A DNA stretch of 55,970 bases from an uncultured Clostridia bacterium (GTDB taxonomy: Bacteria; Bacillota; Clostridia; Oscillospirales; Oscillospiraceae), in NCBI GenBank assembly GCA_946186225.1, contig CAMHMK010000002.1, positions 1 through 55,970 of the forward strand, in the 5' to 3' direction. The notes beneath the pieces were generated by a model. That model did no database searches and had not been told where the DNA came from. It saw only the letters and a list, made by a program, of their open reading frames with translations. The translations under genes and the position numbers were made by a program. The stretch's first letter is position 1, and every line of letters begins with the position of its first letter. This document shows, piece by piece, positions 52,557 through 55,970 of this stretch.

Positions 52557-54362
52557 ATGCAAGCAGTTATCCTCGCCGCCGGTATGGGCAAACGCCTGAA
52601 GCATTTGACGGCAAACAATACCAAGTGTATGGTTAAGGTCAACGGGGTTCCGATGATCGATCGGATGCTCTCCCAGCTCGACAGCCACCATCTGTCCCGG
52701 ATCATCCTGGTTGTCGGATATGAGGGAGAGAAGCTCAAGGACCACGTCCGCAGCCTCTCCATCGAGACTCCGATCATTTTTATCGACAATCCGGTCTATG
52801 ACAGGACCAACAACATCTACTCCCTGGCGCTGGCCCGGGAGAACCTCTGCGCGGAGGACACCCTCCTGCTCGAATCCGATCTGATTTTTGAGGATTCGGT
52901 CCTGGATCTCCTTCTGGAGGATCCGCGTCCGAATCTGGCGCTGGTCGATAAGTATGAGAGCTGGATGGACGGAACCTGCGTCCTGCTGGACGAGGACGAC
53001 GGAATCGACTCCTTTGTTCCCAAGCAGAGCTTCCGATACGACGAGATCGCCAGCTATTATAAGACCGTCAACATCTATAAGTTCAGTCGGGAGTTCTCTC
53101 AGAAGCAGTATGTGCCGTTCCTTGAGGCATACGTCAAGGCGCTGGGCGAAAACGAATACTATGAGCAGGTGCTGCGCGTGATCACCATGCTCAACCACAC
53201 CTCCATCCGGGCCAGGCGCCTGTCCGGACAGCGCTGGTACGAGATCGATGACGTTCAGGACCTGGATATTGCTGAGTCCATCTTCACTGACAATATCTCT
53301 GCGCGCGCAGCCCGGCTCCAGGCTAGGTTCGGGGGCTACTGGCGTTACCCGGGGATGCTGGATTTCTGCTATCTGGTCAACCCATATTTCCCGCCCAAAC
53401 GGATGAGCGACGAGATCAAAGCCAGCTTCGAAACCCTGCTGACCCAGTATCCCTCCGGCATGCACATCAATTCCCTTCTGGCAGCCAAGGATTTTGGCCT
53501 GGCGGAGCGGAGCATTCTGGTGGGAAACGGCGCGGCAGAGCTGATCAAGTCCTTTATGGAGCGGCTCACCGGCAAGGTCGGAATCATTCGTCCGAGCTTT
53601 GAGGAGTATGGTCATCGCTATGAGAATCAGGTCGAATACCGACCGGAGAATCCCGACTTCTCCTACACTGCCGACGATGTCATTCAGTTCTTTTCCGTGC
53701 ATCCGGTCCAGAATCTGGTCCTGATCAATCCGGACAATCCAAGCGGAAACTATATCCCGAAGGAAGGAATACTCCGAATCGTCTCCTGGGCAAAGACGCA
53801 GACGATGACGCTTCTGGTGGACGAGAGCTTCGTGGACTTTGCCGACGAGGAGGACAGCAGTCTGCTCCATCAGACTCTGCTCGACCGGAATCCCCATCTG
53901 TTCGTAATGAAAAGTATCTCCAAGTCCTACGGCGTTCCCGGGCTGCGGCTCGGCATTTTGGCCTCCGGGGATGAAACTGCGATCGCGGAGATGAAAAAAG
54001 ACGTCTCGATCTGGAACATCAATTCCTTCGCTGAATTCTATCTGCAGATCGAGGAAAAATATCAGTCTGATTACCGGGCCGGCCTGATTCGCTTCCGTGC
54101 AGAGCGCGCCAGATTCGCCGCGAAGCTGGCTGAAATTCCCGGTCTGCGGGTGATTCCCTCCCAGGCAAACTATCTGATGGTGGAACTGACCAAGCCGGAG
54201 CAGAAGGCCAAGGACCTCCTGGCCTCCCTCCTGGCAAACTACAACCTGCTGGTCAAGGAGCTGACCGCAAAAACGGGCGGCCAATATCTCCGTTTCGCCG
54301 TTCGGGATACCAACGATAACGACCGCCTGCTGGCGGCATTGCGGAAGGAGCTTGCAATATGA
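52557..54362 (+). CDS. Fusion: LicC-type nucleotidyltransferase - PLP-dependent aminotransferase/decarboxylase
   Basis: A 601-residue bifunctional protein. Residues 1-235 are a nucleotidyltransferase (MQAVILAAGMGKRLKHLT, NTKCMVKVNGVPMIDRML, and a metal-site region LLLESDLIFED). Residues about 255-601 are a fold-type I PLP enzyme of the HisC/CobD branch: VGNGAAELIKSF, INPDNPSGNYIP, LLVDESFVDF and the Schiff-base lysine in SISKSYGVPGLRLG (about residue 456). Threonine- or serine-phosphate decarboxylase-type chemistry would yield a phospho-amino-alcohol that the first domain could activate with CTP. An amino transfer is the alternative. ATG 52557 overlaps no gene and starts exactly at the domain. 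The stop overlaps the dehydrogenase start. Confidence 0.83.
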   Translation: MQAVILAAGMGKRLKHLTANNTKCMVKVNGVPMIDRMLSQLDSHHLSRIILVVGYEGEKLKDHVRSLSIETPIIFIDNPVYDRTNNIYSLALARENLCAEDTLLLESDLIFEDSVLDLLLEDPRPNLALVDKYESWMDGTCVLLDEDDGIDSFVPKQSFRYDEIASYYKTVNIYKFSREFSQKQYVPFLEAYVKALGENEYYEQVLRVITMLNHTSIRARRLSGQRWYEIDDVQDLDIAESIFTDNISARAARLQARFGGYWRYPGMLDFCYLVNPYFPPKRMSDEIKASFETLLTQYPSGMHINSLLAAKDFGLAERSILVGNGAAELIKSFMERLTGKVGIIRPSFEEYGHRYENQVEYRPENPDFSYTADDVIQFFSVHPVQNLVLINPDNPSGNYIPKEGILRIVSWAKTQTMTLLVDESFVDFADEEDSSLLHQTLLDRNPHLFVMKSISKSYGVPGLRLGILASGDETAIAEMKKDVSIWNINSFAEFYLQIEEKYQSDYRAGLIRFRAERARFAAKLAEIPGLRVIPSQANYLMVELTKPEQKAKDLLASLLANYNLLVKELTAKTGGQYLRFAVRDTNDNDRLLAALRKELAI

Positions 54363-55429
54363 AAATCTGTGTGATCGGCGGCGGCAATATCGGTACGCTC
54401 TGCGCCTCAGAGCTGGCCGCCGGCGGCTGTGAGGTCGCCATGTACACCTCCCGCCCGGAAACCTGGTCGAGGATTCTTCGTGTTTACGATGCAGATGAAA
54501 ACCTGCTCCTGGAGACCGACCGCGTAAGGGCGACGGACGATTTGGCCGAGGCCGTCTCCGGCGCGACCCAGATCTGGATCACGCATCCCGCGTTTCTGTT
54601 TGAAGCCCTGGCAAAGCAGCTGCTGCCTCATGTCAGGGCAGGCCAGATGCTGCTGGTCATCCCCGGCAGCGGCGGCGCGGAGTTCTCCTTTCAGCCTCTG
54701 CTGGAAAAAGGCTTGATCCTCTGCGGTCTGCAGCGTGTCCACTGCATCGCCCGGTTGAAGAAAAAAGGCGAGAGCGTCTACGCTCTCGGACGAAAGCCGT
54801 CTCTGGCCCTCGGTGCGATCCCGGCCGGAGCAGCTCCCCTCTGGGCCGCGGAGATCGCGCGTCTGCTCAGTATTCCCTGCGAGGCCCTGCCCAATTACCT
54901 GTCTGTCACGCTGACGCCCTCCAACCCCATCCTGCACACTTCCCGCCTGTATTCCATGTTCCGCGATTACGTCCCAGGAATGGTCTGGGATCACAACATC
55001 CGTTTCTATGAGGAATGGACGGACGAGGCCAGCCGGATCATGCTGGCCTGTGACGCAGAGCTCCAAGCACTCTGCGAGCTTCTGCCGCTCGACCTGCAGG
55101 ACGTCAAGTCCCTGCGCGTACACTATGAGTCCGATACTGCTGAGAAGATGACCGCCAAGATCCGGGGGATCCGCGCCTTCCGCGGCATCACCAGTCCGAT
55201 GAAGCAAACCGAGGCGGGATGGATCCCTGATTTTGAATCCCGGTACTTCACGGCCGACTTCCCCTTTGGGCTGAAGATTATCCGTGACATCGGCTCGCTG
55301 GCCGGTGTTCCGATGCCGAACATCAACTGCCTCTGGGAGTGGTATGAGAAGACCGCACGTCTGCCGGGCGGCGCCAGTTTTCAGCTGCGGGAAGCATCCG
55401 TGGAGGCCCTGGTCAGGCTGTACGCATGA
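54359..55429 (+). CDS. Opine/octopine-type NAD(P) dehydrogenase
   Basis: A 356-residue dehydrogenase of the octopine/nopaline family. The N-terminal Rossmann motif is GGGNIGTLCASELAAGG. The C-terminal PF02317-like domain carries the catalytic His in TPSNPILHTSRLY, with a nearby VWDHNIRFYEEW. Such enzymes reductively couple an amino group to a keto acid. Translational overlap (ATGA) with the nucleotidyltransferase-PLP fusion indicates a shared pathway, possibly formation of an opine-like or amino-alcohol substituent for the polymer; this is inference. It may instead act as a simple ketopantoate-reductase-like dehydrogenase. Confidence 0.8.
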   Translation: MKICVIGGGNIGTLCASELAAGGCEVAMYTSRPETWSRILRVYDADENLLLETDRVRATDDLAEAVSGATQIWITHPAFLFEALAKQLLPHVRAGQMLLVIPGSGGAEFSFQPLLEKGLILCGLQRVHCIARLKKKGESVYALGRKPSLALGAIPAGAAPLWAAEIARLLSIPCEALPNYLSVTLTPSNPILHTSRLYSMFRDYVPGMVWDHNIRFYEEWTDEASRIMLACDAELQALCELLPLDLQDVKSLRVHYESDTAEKMTAKIRGIRAFRGITSPMKQTEAGWIPDFESRYFTADFPFGLKIIRDIGSLAGVPMPNINCLWEWYEKTARLPGGASFQLREASVEALVRLYA

Positions 55430-55576
55430 CCATCCGCTCCCGGTGACGTCAGTTCGCAGCCAAGACCACACATCACGACGACAAATAGACCCGCGGGTCC
55501 GGGAGGCGCATGGCGGTCTCCCCTTCCCGCGGGAAACAATTTCGGAAACGAATTTTGCGATCTCCGAAAAAAAGTC

Positions 55577-55605
55577 TTGATTTTTACAGATGGATGCTGT
55601 ATAAT
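55577..55605 (+). promoter_or_regulatory. Promoter of the tRNA pair
   Basis: TTGATT (55577-55582) and TATAAT (55600-55605) are 17 bases apart, about 35 bases before the first tRNA. The preceding stretch 55430-55570 has no gene. It holds two CCCGCGGG-type palindromes near 55490 and 55530. Confidence 0.75.
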
Positions 55606-55640
55606 ACGCGCGTGTGGTCGGCAAACCCGATCCTTCATTC

Positions 55641-55717
55641 GGGCCTTTAGCTCAGTTGGTTAGAGCTCCCGGCTCATAACCGGTTGGTCCTGGGTTCGAG
55701 TCCCCGAAGGCCCACCA
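55641..55717 (+). tRNA. tRNA-Met (CAT anticodon)
   Basis: A 77-base cloverleaf with encoded CCA. Acceptor arms GGGCCTT/AAGGCCC pair perfectly, the D-arm is GCTC/GAGC, the anticodon loop CTCATAA holds CAT at 55675-55677, and the T-loop is TTCGAGT. The anticodon stem (C27-T43) and T-stem (T50-C64) each have one mismatch. The type is elongator Met or lysidine-modified Ile; sequence alone does not decide it. Confidence 0.85.
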
Positions 55718-55720
55718 TAT

Positions 55721-55796
<76 letters not shown>

Positions 55797-55801
55797 TCAG
55801 G

Positions 55802-55836
55802 AAAACCTTGAAATCTCCGGATTTCAAGGTTTTTCT
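55802..55836 (+). terminator. Terminator of the tRNA operon
   Basis: A perfect 14-bp stem AAAACCTTGAAATC (55802-55815) / GATTTCAAGGTTTT (55820-55833) with loop TCCG leads into TTTTCTC. Confidence 0.85.
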
Positions 55837-55970
55837 CTGCTTTTCGCCGTTTTTCAGCGAAATAGCCATCGGTTTTGGCGACCGCCGCGATTGTTTTCCC
55901 TTATGGTTTCCCTTACACAATCAGACTAACTATTAAAAGTCAAGCCCTAAAAGCAGAAAAGTTTTGAATT
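55837..55970. other. Region downstream of the tRNAs, no gene seen
   Basis: No convincing reading frame is visible to the window end. The short near-repeat TTTCCCTTATGG-TTTCCCTTA (around 55889-55912) and the A/T-rich end stand out. The place behind tRNA genes is a common integration point, but no attachment-site duplication or integrase can be seen. Confidence 0.4.

Noticed and set aside
52557-54362. PntC-AEP transaminase (phosphonate) fusion
   Set aside because: The known fusion carries a PhnW-type transaminase; here the PLP part looks HisC/CobD-like, and no PEP mutase gene is nearby.
55837-55970. tRNA-associated integration site
   Set aside because: No duplicate of the tRNA 3' end and no integrase gene are visible before the window ends, so the claim cannot be supported.

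Overview
The window looks like chromosomal DNA of a GC-rich, low-oxygen Gram-positive bacterium, most likely a gut Clostridia member of the Oscillospirales type. This is inferred from an ECF vitamin-transport module, a ClpE-like unfoldase, CsoR copper sensors, an (S/P)PxTG-type sortase substrate, UgpC-family sugar ABC genes, a three-subunit clostridial-style molybdenum hydroxylase and strong AGGAGG ribosome sites. No phage, plasmid or CRISPR locus is seen. The only mobile DNA is the start of an IS transposase at the left edge.

Layout. (1) 1-1,103: transposase fragment and a polyprenyl-phosphate sugar transferase. (2) 1,193-5,019: xdhABC-like molybdenum hydroxylase with its own promoter and terminator. 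(3) 5,056-12,664: one transcription unit holding two paralogous iron-sulfur/flavin oxidoreductases, two HypB GTPases and HypA, with no hydrogenase or other nickel enzyme nearby. (4) 12,722-15,490: three single genes, pgsA, an MTA/SAH-type deaminase and a sortase-anchored surface protein, each with a clear sigma-A-type promoter. (5) 15,511-26,865 (minus): ten closely packed genes from a class A PBP through rRNA methyltransferase, EcfA1-EcfA2-EcfT, TruA, a DUF5711-like propeller, a ClpE-like ATPase and a small membrane protein to a CsoR-type repressor. (6) 26,928-27,453: rplS. (7) 27,463-39,276: a beta-1,4-galactan locus. It has a secreted GH53 with a CBM61-like tail, a cytoplasmic GH53, an unassigned 612-residue enzyme, an AraC regulator and a complete ABC importer. 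(8) 39,340-42,283: csoR-copA with a textbook CsoR operator. (9) 42,310-43,967: deoC-tpiA. (10) 43,980-55,429: two divergent units for a phospho-decorated glycopolymer. One has a YidC-phosphotransferase fusion, a TagF-like transferase, a nucleotidyltransferase, an amidohydrolase and a nucleotidyltransferase-choline kinase fusion. The other has a nucleotidyltransferase-PLP enzyme fusion and an opine-type dehydrogenase. (11) 55,577-55,836: tRNA-Met(CAT) and tRNA-Trp with promoter and terminator.

How the genes work together. In the galactan locus the lipoprotein GH53 would cut galactan at the surface, the ABC system would import the oligosaccharides, and the cytoplasmic enzymes would finish them. 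The glycopolymer cluster carries three cytidylyltransferase-like domains, which implies several CDP-activated alcohols or amines built into or hung on a teichoic-acid-like polymer. The two least explained systems are the HypA/HypB-oxidoreductase unit and the YidC-phosphotransferase glycopolymer cluster; both are treated as the leading candidates for undescribed biology. All functions are read from motifs and context; no database search was possible.
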